A stretch of DNA of 64,000 nt from contig NZ_CP084464.1 of the NCBI RefSeq assembly GCF_020405185.1, forward strand, positions 248,001 through 312,000. The letters are read 5' to 3'. A program made the translations under genes and the position numbers. The DNA is from Halomicrobium salinisoli (GTDB taxonomy: Archaea > Halobacteriota > Halobacteria > Halobacteriales > Haloarculaceae). Below are positions 1-7,954 of this stretch, piece by piece. The notes beneath the pieces were generated by a model, which saw nothing but the letters and a program-made list of their open reading frames with translations, had not been told where the DNA came from and searched no databases. Numbering within the stretch: the first letter of the stretch is position 1; every line of letters begins with the position of its first letter.

Positions 1-739
1 GGTCGCGGAAGCACTCGTAACAGGCCGTCTCGCCCGGGTAGACGGTGGGGCCGACCTGCCCGTCGACGCCGTCGACGACGCCCAGCGTCCACGGCGTGCC
101 CGTCTCGTGTGCGACGTCGTTCGTCGTCGCCGTGATCCACGGGTAGGGCCTGTCGACGGCCACGACGCCGAAGTCGGACGCGGCGAGGGCGTCCCGGAGC
201 GCCCGCGGCTCGATCGACTGGAGCCGGTCGCGGTCGAGGGACCCGCCCCACTCCTCGGGCGGCGACGACAGCGCGATGTACCTGACCGCCCCCACGTCGG
301 CGGCCAGGAGGTCCTCGGCGACGCGCTTCCCCACCTCGCCGGCGCCGACGACGGTGACGATCGACCGGGTGATCCGGTCGACGGCGTCCGACCCGGCGTC
401 GGAGATGGAGAGGTAGCCGCCGAGCTTCGCTCGCCGCTCGTCGACCCGTTCCCCGGGATCACGGACGATGCTCTTCTCCTGGAGCGAGCGCAGCACCGCG
501 GCGACGTCCGAGCGGTCCTCGGGGTCGAACGCGTCGAGGATCTCGTCCACGTGGGTCCGCCCGTCCAGTCGCGAGACGAGGTCGGCGAGCGTCCCGTCCC
601 GGTCGTCGTCGACGATTTCGAACACCGGGCCGCTCCACGGGCCCGCGGTGAAGTGGACCTCGTTCTCGTCGACGACGACCGGCGTGAACACGGGGTTGAC
701 GCGGGGGTACGCCGCCAGCCCGTCAGTTATCTCACTCAT
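1..739 (-). CDS. TOMM leader-binding / ThiF-like cyclodehydratase partner (3' end beyond window)
   Basis: The visible N-terminal 246 residues start with a PqqD/RRE-like winged domain (about residues 1-110, with VNPVFTPVVVDENEVHF and a run ending in LRSLQEKSIVRD) followed by a Rossmann-like ThiF/E1 fold (IVTVVGAGEVGKRVAEDLL near residue 135) and a CYECF motif at the edge, typical of zinc-binding E1-like proteins. Such proteins bind the leader of a precursor peptide and present it to a YcaO cyclodehydratase in TOMM (SagC-like) pathways. The ATG overlaps the end of the SagB gene by 8 bp, so the two are translationally coupled. The gene runs off the left end; a YcaO gene would be expected further left but cannot be seen. 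The family call is firm, the substrate is unknown. Confidence 0.8.
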   Translation of the reverse strand, partial: MSEITDGLAAYPRVNPVFTPVVVDENEVHFTAGPWSGPVFEIVDDDRDGTLADLVSRLDGRTHVDEILDAFDPEDRSDVAAVLRSLQEKSIVRDPGERVDERRAKLGGYLSISDAGSDAVDRITRSIVTVVGAGEVGKRVAEDLLAADVGAVRYIALSSPPEEWGGSLDRDRLQSIEPRALRDALAASDFGVVAVDRPYPWITATTNDVAHETGTPWTLGVVDGVDGQVGPTVYPGETACYECFRD

Positions 740-1613
740 GGGTCTCCGGGTGGCCGACGGGGACGGTGTACAGCGCCGATTCGTCGACGCCGTCGACGCC
801 GAGGAACTCGTCCAGGTCGCCGAGGTAGCTCCCGACCGGGACGCCGCCGAGGCCGAGCGCCGCCGCGACGAGCAGCAGGGTCTGGGCGAGGTGGCCGGCC
901 TCCAGCAGCGCGAACCGGTAGCCCGTCGGGCCGTACTTGGCCTTGATCCGCGGGAACGAGCCGGTCAGGACGAACGTCACCGCCGAGTCGGCGGCGATGC
1001 CCGCGGAGAAGTCGGCGTCCATGAAGGCGTCGGTGAACCCCGCCAGCGCCTCGTCGCCGTCGTCGAGCACCCTGAGCGCGTGGTCCCGGACGGAGTAGTA
1101 GTAGACCCCGTCCGCGACGCCGTCGCCGTTCACGACGACGGGGTACACCTCGACGGGGTACAGCCCGCCGGCCGACGGGTACGGCCGGAACGTCTCGTCG
1201 TACGGTTCCGCCGCCCGCTCGGCCGTCGGACCCATCGCGTGACCGAGCAGGGTCCCGAGCGTCCGCTTCGTCACGGGCCGGTCCGAATAGTCGCGGACGC
1301 TGCGCCGGCGGTCGAGCAGCGCGCCCAGGTCCCCGTCGACCGCCTCCGGGTCGGGGAGTGACACGGACTCGCAGCCGTGGTAGTCGTGCTCGACGACGGC
1401 GAATCCGTCCGGGAGCGCGTCGGTCGTGACCGCGGACCGGTTCAGGTATCGCCGGTCGAGCTTCGTGTTCTCGTGGAAGAGCTCGCTGACGTCGCCGCCC
1501 CGGACGCCGCGCTGGCGGACGTCCGCGAGGAACGACCTGTTCCCCGTCAGCTCTCTCCGACCGGCCGGATGGTCCTGGACTGCCAGGTCGAGGCTCTCGG
1601 ACTCGGGCGTCAT
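732..1613 (-). CDS. SagB/ThcOx-family FMN-dependent azoline dehydrogenase
   Basis: A 293-residue nitroreductase-fold protein of the SagB type, which oxidises azolines in modified peptides to azoles using FMN. Diagnostic segments are RRSVRDYSDRPV (FMN phosphate binding, near residue 105), PSAGGLYPVEVYPVV (near 148), GYRFALLEAGHLAQTLLLVA (near 232) and the closing LYTVPVGHP. Length fits the stand-alone SagB family. It overlaps the downstream ThiF-like gene by 8 bp and lies 111 bp after a Cys-rich small gene, so the three likely form one operon read leftwards from the promoter near 1945. Function in a TOMM pathway is inferred from family plus neighbour. Confidence 0.85.
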   Translation of the reverse strand: MTPESESLDLAVQDHPAGRRELTGNRSFLADVRQRGVRGGDVSELFHENTKLDRRYLNRSAVTTDALPDGFAVVEHDYHGCESVSLPDPEAVDGDLGALLDRRRSVRDYSDRPVTKRTLGTLLGHAMGPTAERAAEPYDETFRPYPSAGGLYPVEVYPVVVNGDGVADGVYYYSVRDHALRVLDDGDEALAGFTDAFMDADFSAGIAADSAVTFVLTGSFPRIKAKYGPTGYRFALLEAGHLAQTLLLVAAALGLGGVPVGSYLGDLDEFLGVDGVDESALYTVPVGHPETHE

Positions 1614-1724
1614 GCGTTCACGACCCCTCCAGCACGCCGTGCGAGTGCGGGACTGTGCCGGCCGCGTGCCGTCGCGGTTCGGCGCGGACGGTGCCCGTCC
1701 ACGCGGGAACGAGTCCGGAGCATC

Positions 1725-1913
1725 TCACTGGAACACCACCGGAGCGCAGTGCGGATCGAAGACGGAGTGGCAGTTGCCGCAGTAGAAGACCGCGCCGCGA
1801 CACAGCGCCGAGAGCGACTGCGTCGTCGCGGGCTCGTGTCCGCACGTGGGACAGTTCTCCAGGGTCCGCCCGGAGGGCGACGGCGTCGTCAGGTCGACGT
1901 CGAGTCCAAACAT
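1725..1913 (-). CDS. 62-residue Cys-rich small protein, first gene of the TOMM operon
   Basis: The ATG at 1913 lies about 32 bp from a TATA-like element (gcttacat on this strand, 1942-1949), itself 10 bp from a perfect CTACAG-N3-CTGTAG palindrome. The product has a 19-residue Cys-free start, then six cysteines including CPTCG and YCGNC, ending HCAPVVFQ. Two readings fit. Paired CxxC motifs suggest a small zinc ribbon. Position as first gene before SagB and the leader-binding protein, with a leader-like start and Cys/Ser/Thr-rich end, suggests a TOMM precursor. I cannot choose between them from sequence. The operon position and promoter make expression likely. Confidence 0.65.
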   Translation of the reverse strand: MFGLDVDLTTPSPSGRTLENCPTCGHEPATTQSLSALCRGAVFYCGNCHSVFDPHCAPVVFQ

Positions 1914-1959
1914 TGCGACCGGATCGTCGCGTCACCGCCCCATGTAAGCAGAACCCGGC

Positions 1960-1974
1960 CTACAGCGGCTGTAG
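1960..1974 (-). promoter_or_regulatory. Palindromic site CTACAG-cgg-CTGTAG upstream of the TOMM operon
   Basis: Perfect 6-3-6 palindrome placed 10 bp upstream of the minus-strand TATA element at 1942-1949 that serves the 62-residue gene. The position fits an activator contacting the BRE/TATA region. It is the first of about ten copies in the window. Confidence 0.75.
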
Positions 1975-2006
1975 CATCCCTCATCCGGCCACCGGATCGA
2001 ACGGGG

Positions 2007-2021
2007 CTACACAGCGTGTGG
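2007..2021 (+). promoter_or_regulatory. Degenerate copy of the palindrome (CTACAC-agc-GTGTGG) upstream of the BioB-like gene
   Basis: Three changes from the CTACAG-N3-CTGTAG consensus, but at the same place: 13 bp before the TATA-like ggctttatg at 2034-2042, which serves the start at 2068. Spacing rather than sequence supports it, so this is a weak call. Confidence 0.35.
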
Positions 2022-2067
2022 GCCAGCGTCCCGGGCTTTATGCCGGGCTGTCGACGTCCCGGACGAG

Positions 2068-3027
2068 ATGAAGTCCATCACTGGCAACGAGGCGGTCGAC
2101 GCCGCGATCGATCGGGTCTTCGCCGGCGAACAGCTCGACGAGGACGACTACCTGGCCCTGTACGACGAGCCCGTCGCGGACCTGACGGCCGGCGCCGACC
2201 ACGTTCGAACGCACCTGGCCGACGAGGGAGTCACGGTCCGCGGGCTCGGCTACGTCACCCGGGGGATCTGCAGCCAGGACTGCGGGTTCTGCGCCTACTC
2301 GGCGCGCCACGACACGGACGTCGAGCAACACGGCGTCGTGCCGCCCGAGCTGCTGGAGGAGGCGGCCAAACGCGCCGAGGAGAAGGGCGCCGAGCGGTTC
2401 AACGTCGTGTCCACCCGGCGCGGCGCCGACAGCGAACTGCGGACCGACGAGTGGCGGGAGGTCCTCACTGCCATCGAGCTGATCCGGGAGGAGACCGACC
2501 TGAACGTCGACGCCTGCCTGGGCTTTCTCGAGGCCGACGAGGCCGAGAAGCTCGCCGCCGAGGACGTCCAGCACTACGTCCACATGGTCGAGACCTCCCC
2601 GCGGTACTTCGAGGAGATCACGAGCACGCACTCCTTCGAGGACCGCCTGGAGACGCTGCGAGTCGCCAAAGACGCCGGCATCGACCTCTGCTCGGGCATC
2701 ATCGTCGGGATGGGGGAGACGCCGGCCGACCGCATCGCGGCGGCGCTGGAGCTACGAGAGGTCGGCATCGACGTCTTCTCGCTGAACGTCCTCTCCCCGG
2801 CCCAGGGGACCCCCGTCGCCGAGAAAGTCGGCGACTCGCCCGACATCACCCGCGAGGGGATCCTCAAGACGCTCGCGCTCGTCCGGTTCATCCACCCGGA
2901 CGTCCGCATCGACACCAACACCGCGCGGGCCCCCATCACCCGGGAGGAGTTCCTCGAATCCGGCGGCAACAGCCTCCAGCTGGGCGACATGATCCACTAC
3001 GAGGACTACCCGGTCAACGAGGCGTAG
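2068..3027 (+). CDS. BioB-like radical SAM protein
   Basis: 319 residues with the radical SAM cluster motif CSQDCGFC (near residue 69), binding a [4Fe-4S] cluster and S-adenosylmethionine. The alignment to biotin synthase is good in the middle: DACLGFLEADEAEKLA, HYVHMVETSPRYFEEI, THSFEDRLETLRVAKDAG, LCSGIIVGMGET. Of the biotin synthase residues that hold the auxiliary [2Fe-2S] cluster, two cysteines (in DACLG and DLCSG) are kept, but the first (RFCMG in E. coli) is an asparagine here (RFNVV), so canonical biotin synthesis is doubtful. It lies 7 bp before a class V aminotransferase and next to the TOMM operon, which makes a role in sulfur insertion or peptide modification possible. Family certain, reaction not. 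Confidence 0.8.
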   Translation: MKSITGNEAVDAAIDRVFAGEQLDEDDYLALYDEPVADLTAGADHVRTHLADEGVTVRGLGYVTRGICSQDCGFCAYSARHDTDVEQHGVVPPELLEEAAKRAEEKGAERFNVVSTRRGADSELRTDEWREVLTAIELIREETDLNVDACLGFLEADEAEKLAAEDVQHYVHMVETSPRYFEEITSTHSFEDRLETLRVAKDAGIDLCSGIIVGMGETPADRIAAALELREVGIDVFSLNVLSPAQGTPVAEKVGDSPDITREGILKTLALVRFIHPDVRIDTNTARAPITREEFLESGGNSLQLGDMIHYEDYPVNEA

Positions 3028-3034
3028 CGCGGCC

Positions 3035-4141
3035 ATGGATCCCGACGCCCTGCGGGCGGACATACCCGCGCTGGACGACGCGACCTACCTCAACACGGGC
3101 GCGAGCGGCCCGTCGCCCCGGCGCGTCGTGGCCGCCGCCGAGGACGCACTCGAGCGGCAGGCGTTCGACGCGCCCGCCGAGGACGGTGCGTATGCAACTG
3201 CTTTCGACGTATACGACGAGGCGAGAGCGGCGGTGGCCGACCACGTCGGGGCCGACCCGACGGACGTAGCGCTGACGGAGAGCACCGGCGACGGCATCGC
3301 CCGGGTGGCCGCGGCGATGGACTGGGAGCCGGGCGACGTCGTCGTCACGACCGACCTCGAACACGCCGCCGGGACGCTCCCCTGGCGCCGCCTCGAGCGG
3401 CTCCACGACGTGGAGGTGCGGGTGGTCGAGACCGACGGCGGCCGCGTCGACCGTGACCGCTTCGCCGAGGCGGTCCGGGGCGCGCGGCTCGCGTCGTTCA
3501 GCTCCGTCAGCTGGACCGCCGGGACCAGGCTCCCGGTGGCGGAGCTCACGAGCATCGCACAGGACGCGGGGGCGCGCGTGCTCGTCGACGCCGTCCAGTC
3601 CGTCGGTCAGCACCCCGTCGACGTCTCGGAGTGGGGCGCCGACGCCGTCGCCGCGTCGGGCCACAAGTGGCTGCTCGGCGACTGGGGCGGCGGGTTCTGC
3701 TACCTCTCCCGGGACTTCGCGGAGCGGCTCCACCCGGCGAACCTGGGCTACTTCGGCGTCGAGTACCCCCCGACGGCGGACTACGACCTGAAGGCGGGCG
3801 CGGCCCGCTTCGAGGTCGGGACGACGTCGCTGGCTCCCTGCGCCGCGCTCCGGGAGGCGATCGCGGTGATCGAGGACGTGGGCTACGAGGCGATCGAGGC
3901 CCGCATCGAGCGGCTGACCGACCGCCTGAAGGACGGTCTCGACGACGAGCGACTGCACTCCCCGCGACGCTACGAATCGGGGCTCGTCTCCGTCCGCGTC
4001 GACGACCCGGCCGCGACCGTCGAGTCGCTGCGGGAGCGGGGCGTGCGCGTCAAACGGATCCGGGACACCGACCTGATCCGGGCGTCGGTCCACGCGTTCA
4101 ACACCGCGGCCGACGTCGACCGGCTGCTGGCCGGTCTGTGA
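3035..4141 (+). CDS. Class V aminotransferase / cysteine desulfurase-like PLP enzyme
   Basis: 368 residues, the usual length for fold-type I class V enzymes. It begins with the typical YLNTGASGPSPRRV, has the PLP-contact region DAVQSVGQHPVDV, the Schiff-base lysine in ASGHKWLLGDWG (near residue 210) and the C-terminal LIRASVHAFNT. The family includes cysteine desulfurases, isopenicillin epimerase-like and kynureninase-like enzymes. No cysteine is present at the position expected for the mobile catalytic loop of a SufS-type desulfurase that I could identify with confidence. The start is 7 bp after the BioB-like stop, so the two are probably co-transcribed. Confidence 0.8.
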   Translation: MDPDALRADIPALDDATYLNTGASGPSPRRVVAAAEDALERQAFDAPAEDGAYATAFDVYDEARAAVADHVGADPTDVALTESTGDGIARVAAAMDWEPGDVVVTTDLEHAAGTLPWRRLERLHDVEVRVVETDGGRVDRDRFAEAVRGARLASFSSVSWTAGTRLPVAELTSIAQDAGARVLVDAVQSVGQHPVDVSEWGADAVAASGHKWLLGDWGGGFCYLSRDFAERLHPANLGYFGVEYPPTADYDLKAGAARFEVGTTSLAPCAALREAIAVIEDVGYEAIEARIERLTDRLKDGLDDERLHSPRRYESGLVSVRVDDPAATVESLRERGVRVKRIRDTDLIRASVHAFNTAADVDRLLAGL

Positions 4142-4217
4142 GAACCGCACGGACCGACCGCTGTTCCTGCCTCTATCAGCAGTCCCTTAACGGACGGCGA
4201 GAGACATCCGCCGACCG

Positions 4218-6050
4218 ATGGGAGCGTTCCGGCTCGTCTACAGCCACTCGCGGCTCAACGTCGAGCAGATGCGCGTCGAGCTCCGGGAGCAGTTCCTCGC
4301 CGAGCGGTGCGAGCACGACGACGTCGAGTACGATCCGGACTCCATGACGGGGTTCTGGCGCGGGAACCTCGGGACCGTCTTCTACGAGTGGGACGTCGAG
4401 CCCGACCCGGAGACCAGTTCGTACGTCCTCCGCCAGCGGGTCCGGTTCTCGTCGGGGACGATCAAGCGGTTCGCGCTGCACGTCGCCATCTGGCTGGGCT
4501 TCTGGGCCGTCCTCTATCGCGTCCAGACGAGCCGAATCGCCGTCGCCGACCTGAACCTGTTCACCGTCCTGGGCGCGACGGTCGCCGGTGTCGGCCTCCT
4601 GCTGTTCGGCCTCTACGACGCGCTCCGCCTCCTCGACCTCGAACAGTACCCCGACCCGCTCATCGACGGGCGGGACGTCGGGTTCCGGTACGAGCGCTAC
4701 AGGCCCGTGCGCGTCCTGCAGTGGCTCGACGGGCTGAACAAGGTCGGGCTGGCCGCCGCGTTCGTCGCCGCCGATCCGGGGATCACGTTCCGGCTCGGCG
4801 CCGCGTACGGGACGCTCGCCGCGGCGTTCCTCGCGGTCTGGTTCGCCGACGGCGGGGAGCGGCTGGTCGCGCTCATGGACCGGTCGGCGATCGGTGACCT
4901 CCGCCGGTCGGGGCTCGGCAAGCGGTACGTCCAGTACACGTGGCGGCTGTCGATCTGGATCCTCGTCGCGCCGCTGCTGACGGTCGCCGCGCCGGGACTG
5001 GTGCGACGCTACGTCGCGTTCGAGGACGCGAGCGTCCTCGAGCGGTTCACCGCCGAGGCCCCGCACTCGGTGCCGATGGTCGACACGCTGTTGAGTCTCG
5101 CCCTCGTGGCGATAGCGGTCACGCTGTTCCGGAACCTCTCGGACGAGCAGTTCAAGATGGAGTACTTCGACTTCGAGCGCCGCGAGACGACGTGGATCGG
5201 CCGCCTCGTGGACGCGTCGGCGGTCGCCGTCTCGTCGGTGCTGGCGTACGTCGCGCTCCTGAAGGCCGCCGAGGTGCTGCTCGGGGTCCCGGCCCCGCTC
5301 CTCCCGGACTCGGCGCTCGACCTCCCGAAGACGTCGGTCGTCGCCGCGCTCCTGGCCCTCTATCCCCTCGCCGGGGTCGCCTACCAGTACCGCAAACGGA
5401 CGCGGGGGATCGAGGCGATGCTCGCGAAGTCCACGCCCGACCGGATCGAGGTCTCGGACCCGGACGGGACGACGTTCGAGGCCCCGTTCCGCGTGCTGGA
5501 CGCGGCGAAACACGACGCGACGAGCGTCAGGTTCGACGGCGAGGACCACGTGATCGTCACCCGCGGGCTCGCGGAGGATCCGGCGGTCGGCGACCGGGAA
5601 CTGGCCGCGATCGTCGCCCACGAGCGCGGACACGTCGCGAACGGCGACACCCGCCTCTGTAACCGCATCCTCCTGGCGAGCAGCGCCCTGCTCGTCGGGC
5701 AGAACGTCCTCTACGACGTGGTCGACTTCTACGAGCGGGAGTTCCGTGCCGACGAGTACGCCGCCGACGCGGTCGGCAGCGAGGCGGTCAAGGACGCCCT
5801 GCGGGTCCTGCGGGAGAGCGACGACGCGGGCGACACGTCGCGGTCGTTCGGTCCGAACTTCGGCCCGGGCTTCGCCCTCGCGGACCGGGCGCCCCGGCTC
5901 ACGCAGCCCTTCGAGCTGTTCTTCGGCGGCTTCGCCGTCTCCGAGGCTCACCCGTCGTTCGACGAGCGGATCGAGCGCCTCTCGTCGGGCGACGAGTCGC
6001 CGTCCGACAGCGGCGCGGGGAGCGCCCGGTCGAGCCGTGCCGAACCGTAG
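4218..6050 (+). CDS. Membrane M48-family zinc metallopeptidase
   Basis: 610 residues. Hydrophobic segments around residues 85-105, 115-135, 175-215, 240-265 and 345-400 place it in the membrane. The zinc motif HERGH lies in IVAHERGHVANGDT near residue 469, with a second glutamate ligand in REFRADEYAADA about 45 residues on, as in HtpX/Ste24-like peptidases. M48 membrane proteases degrade or process membrane proteins. The ATG at 4218 follows a TATA-like cccttaac at 4183-4190. The 3' end overlaps the convergent gene by 103 bp. A second, divergent M48 peptidase follows at 7955, so the locus is built around paired membrane proteases. Confidence 0.85.
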   Translation: MGAFRLVYSHSRLNVEQMRVELREQFLAERCEHDDVEYDPDSMTGFWRGNLGTVFYEWDVEPDPETSSYVLRQRVRFSSGTIKRFALHVAIWLGFWAVLYRVQTSRIAVADLNLFTVLGATVAGVGLLLFGLYDALRLLDLEQYPDPLIDGRDVGFRYERYRPVRVLQWLDGLNKVGLAAAFVAADPGITFRLGAAYGTLAAAFLAVWFADGGERLVALMDRSAIGDLRRSGLGKRYVQYTWRLSIWILVAPLLTVAAPGLVRRYVAFEDASVLERFTAEAPHSVPMVDTLLSLALVAIAVTLFRNLSDEQFKMEYFDFERRETTWIGRLVDASAVAVSSVLAYVALLKAAEVLLGVPAPLLPDSALDLPKTSVVAALLALYPLAGVAYQYRKRTRGIEAMLAKSTPDRIEVSDPDGTTFEAPFRVLDAAKHDATSVRFDGEDHVIVTRGLAEDPAVGDRELAAIVAHERGHVANGDTRLCNRILLASSALLVGQNVLYDVVDFYEREFRADEYAADAVGSEAVKDALRVLRESDDAGDTSRSFGPNFGPGFALADRAPRLTQPFELFFGGFAVSEAHPSFDERIERLSSGDESPSDSGAGSARSSRAEP

Positions 6051-7801
6051 TAGAGCAGCAGCGCCGGCAGCACACGGCGGTCGAGCCACCGGCGAGCAGG
6101 GCCGACCGCAGCCTGGAGCGTTCCGTTCGTCCGCTCCCCGCCTGCCTTCGAGGGCGACTCCGCCTGTCGGTCCCGGAGTTCGGCGAGCGCCGCGTCCAGC
6201 GGCGCGGCTCCGTCGGCGGACGCGGCCGTCCGGTCGACGAGCGGGACGAGCGCCGGGCCGAGGTTGCGGCCGCCGGGTACGAACACTGCCAGTGCGGCCA
6301 GCGCACGGACGGCCAGCGGCGGTTCGGTCCCGGCGGCCGCGACGGCGTCGACCAGGGCCGCGAGTTCGTCCGGATCGAGGTCGGCGGCGACGTCCGACGG
6401 GAGAGACAGCAACAGCGTGTGGCCGAGGACGCGGACCGGTTCGATCGACTCGGCCGACGGCGACGCCCGGACAACCGGGAGGCCCCGGCCCGGAACCGCC
6501 ACCGGGGCGCTCCGGACGAAGCGGCCGATGTGTCCGACCGGGGTCGCGACGGCGGCGACGGCGGCGCCGAGGGGAATCAGTGCGACCTGCGCGAAGACGA
6601 CCAGCAGCGCCAGCACCGACCCGGTCCTGGGGTCGACCACCGGGACGGCGGCGAAGGTCCGATCGAAGACCGCGAACGTCGCCGTCAGCAGCGCCTCGGC
6701 GGACTGGTCCATCGACTGCGGCAGCGTCGCGACGGCCGGGGCGAGGACGGCGTCCGGCAGTGGCCACCGGCCCGCGACCCCGAACCAGACGACGCCCGCC
6801 GCGACGAGCGCACAGCCCAGCGCGAGCCCGCCCCAGACGCAGTACAGGAGCGCCAGCGTGACCCGTTGCCGTGCGGAGCCGGCGGTGTGGGGTCGCGCCC
6901 CGTCGAGGAAGTCGGCGACGCGCCGGGCGTCGGCGACAGCGGCGTAGCTGACGTGCGCGCCGAGGTAGAGCCCGTAGACGCAGACGGCGACGGGGAACCA
7001 GTCGATCACCTGCACGAACAGCACCAGGGCGTCGCTGCCGCCGGTCTCGACCGCGCCGGCGGGCAGCCCGCTCCCGACGGAGGCCGCCGCCGGCGCCGGG
7101 CGGTCGAACAGGTCGGCCAGACTCGCCGCCGCGCGGGCGGCCAGGAGGGTCACCCCGAAGACGACACCCAGCGAGAGGACCGTCGAACCCGCGACCCCCA
7201 GCGGGATCCGGAGGACGTGCGCGGCCCGGCTCGCCGACTGGAACGGGAGCGCGTTCCGGCTGTAGAGGACGCTCGCCGCGTACGCCAGCGTCAGGCCCGT
7301 GATCGCGATCCCCCACCCGCCTGCAGGCACCCGCGTCCCCGCGTACCGCCCCATCGCGAGCATGCCGCCCAGGTACAGTCCCGCGACCGCGGGGTGGACG
7401 CGGTGTGACGCCCGGCGGAGCGGCGCCCGCGCCAGCAGCGACGGGTCGTATCGGCTCGCGTAGACGACGCCGATCGCCAGCGCGCCGGCCGACAGCAACG
7501 ACGGGTCGAGGGCGGCAAGCACCGCCAGGCCGACCAGTCCGTAGACGAGGTACCGGACCCAGCCCGGGAGGACCCGGGTGAGCGTGACCTCGGGCGAGCC
7601 GTCCGGGTCGGCAGTTCCGTCGGCGGCGCCGACCGTCAGGACGTACTCCTCCCCGGTCGACGTGCCCGCGTACGTCCAGCGGTCCTCGCCGGTCGCCACC
7701 CACCGCGGCGCCGATTCGACCCACGCCACGGCGTCGGTGCCCTCGTCGGCCACCCAGCGCTCCCGCACCGCGTGAATCGGGTCGGGGCTCGGCAGGTCCA
7801 T
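5948..7801 (-). CDS. Polytopic membrane protein of unknown function
   Basis: 617 residues with about ten hydrophobic segments spread over residues 80-420 (for example LVYGLVGLAVLAAL, STVLSLGVVFGVTLLAARAAA, LGCALVAAGVVWFGVAG, LALLVVFAQVALIPLGAAVAAVA, each within its own segment) and a cytosolic C-terminal region of about 190 residues. I recognise no catalytic motif. The start at 7801 is 32 bp from a TATA-like element at 7828-7838 on this strand. It lies between two membrane M48 peptidases and ends inside the first, with 103 bp of tail-to-tail overlap. It may be an M48-related paralogue that has lost the HExxH motif, or a partner of the peptidases; this is inference from position and topology only. 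Confidence 0.75.
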   Translation of the reverse strand: MDLPSPDPIHAVRERWVADEGTDAVAWVESAPRWVATGEDRWTYAGTSTGEEYVLTVGAADGTADPDGSPEVTLTRVLPGWVRYLVYGLVGLAVLAALDPSLLSAGALAIGVVYASRYDPSLLARAPLRRASHRVHPAVAGLYLGGMLAMGRYAGTRVPAGGWGIAITGLTLAYAASVLYSRNALPFQSASRAAHVLRIPLGVAGSTVLSLGVVFGVTLLAARAAASLADLFDRPAPAAASVGSGLPAGAVETGGSDALVLFVQVIDWFPVAVCVYGLYLGAHVSYAAVADARRVADFLDGARPHTAGSARQRVTLALLYCVWGGLALGCALVAAGVVWFGVAGRWPLPDAVLAPAVATLPQSMDQSAEALLTATFAVFDRTFAAVPVVDPRTGSVLALLVVFAQVALIPLGAAVAAVATPVGHIGRFVRSAPVAVPGRGLPVVRASPSAESIEPVRVLGHTLLLSLPSDVAADLDPDELAALVDAVAAAGTEPPLAVRALAALAVFVPGGRNLGPALVPLVDRTAASADGAAPLDAALAELRDRQAESPSKAGGERTNGTLQAAVGPARRWLDRRVLPALLLYYGSARLDRALPAPLSDGDSSPDERRSIRSSNDG

Positions 7802-7954
7802 CAGTTACCCGCTCCGTGCCGCTCCGTGGTCTTAACTGTTCGACAGTCGCGGTTCGCGACGGCTACCGCCGCTGTCGGGCGCACTCAACGATCGTTTCCA
7901 CCGGTAGCTATACACGACTGGCAACGAACCGACCGGTAGCTTCGCCGTATCGCC

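Noticed and set aside
4176..7724. Very long minus-strand open frame (1182 residues)
   Set aside because: It is an Arg/Pro-rich antisense shadow across two real genes, caused by high G+C.
7863..7877. ctaccg-ccg-ctgtcg as another regulon site
   Set aside because: Two changes, and it is 24 bp from the minus-strand TATA element, outside the 10-14 bp range of true sites.
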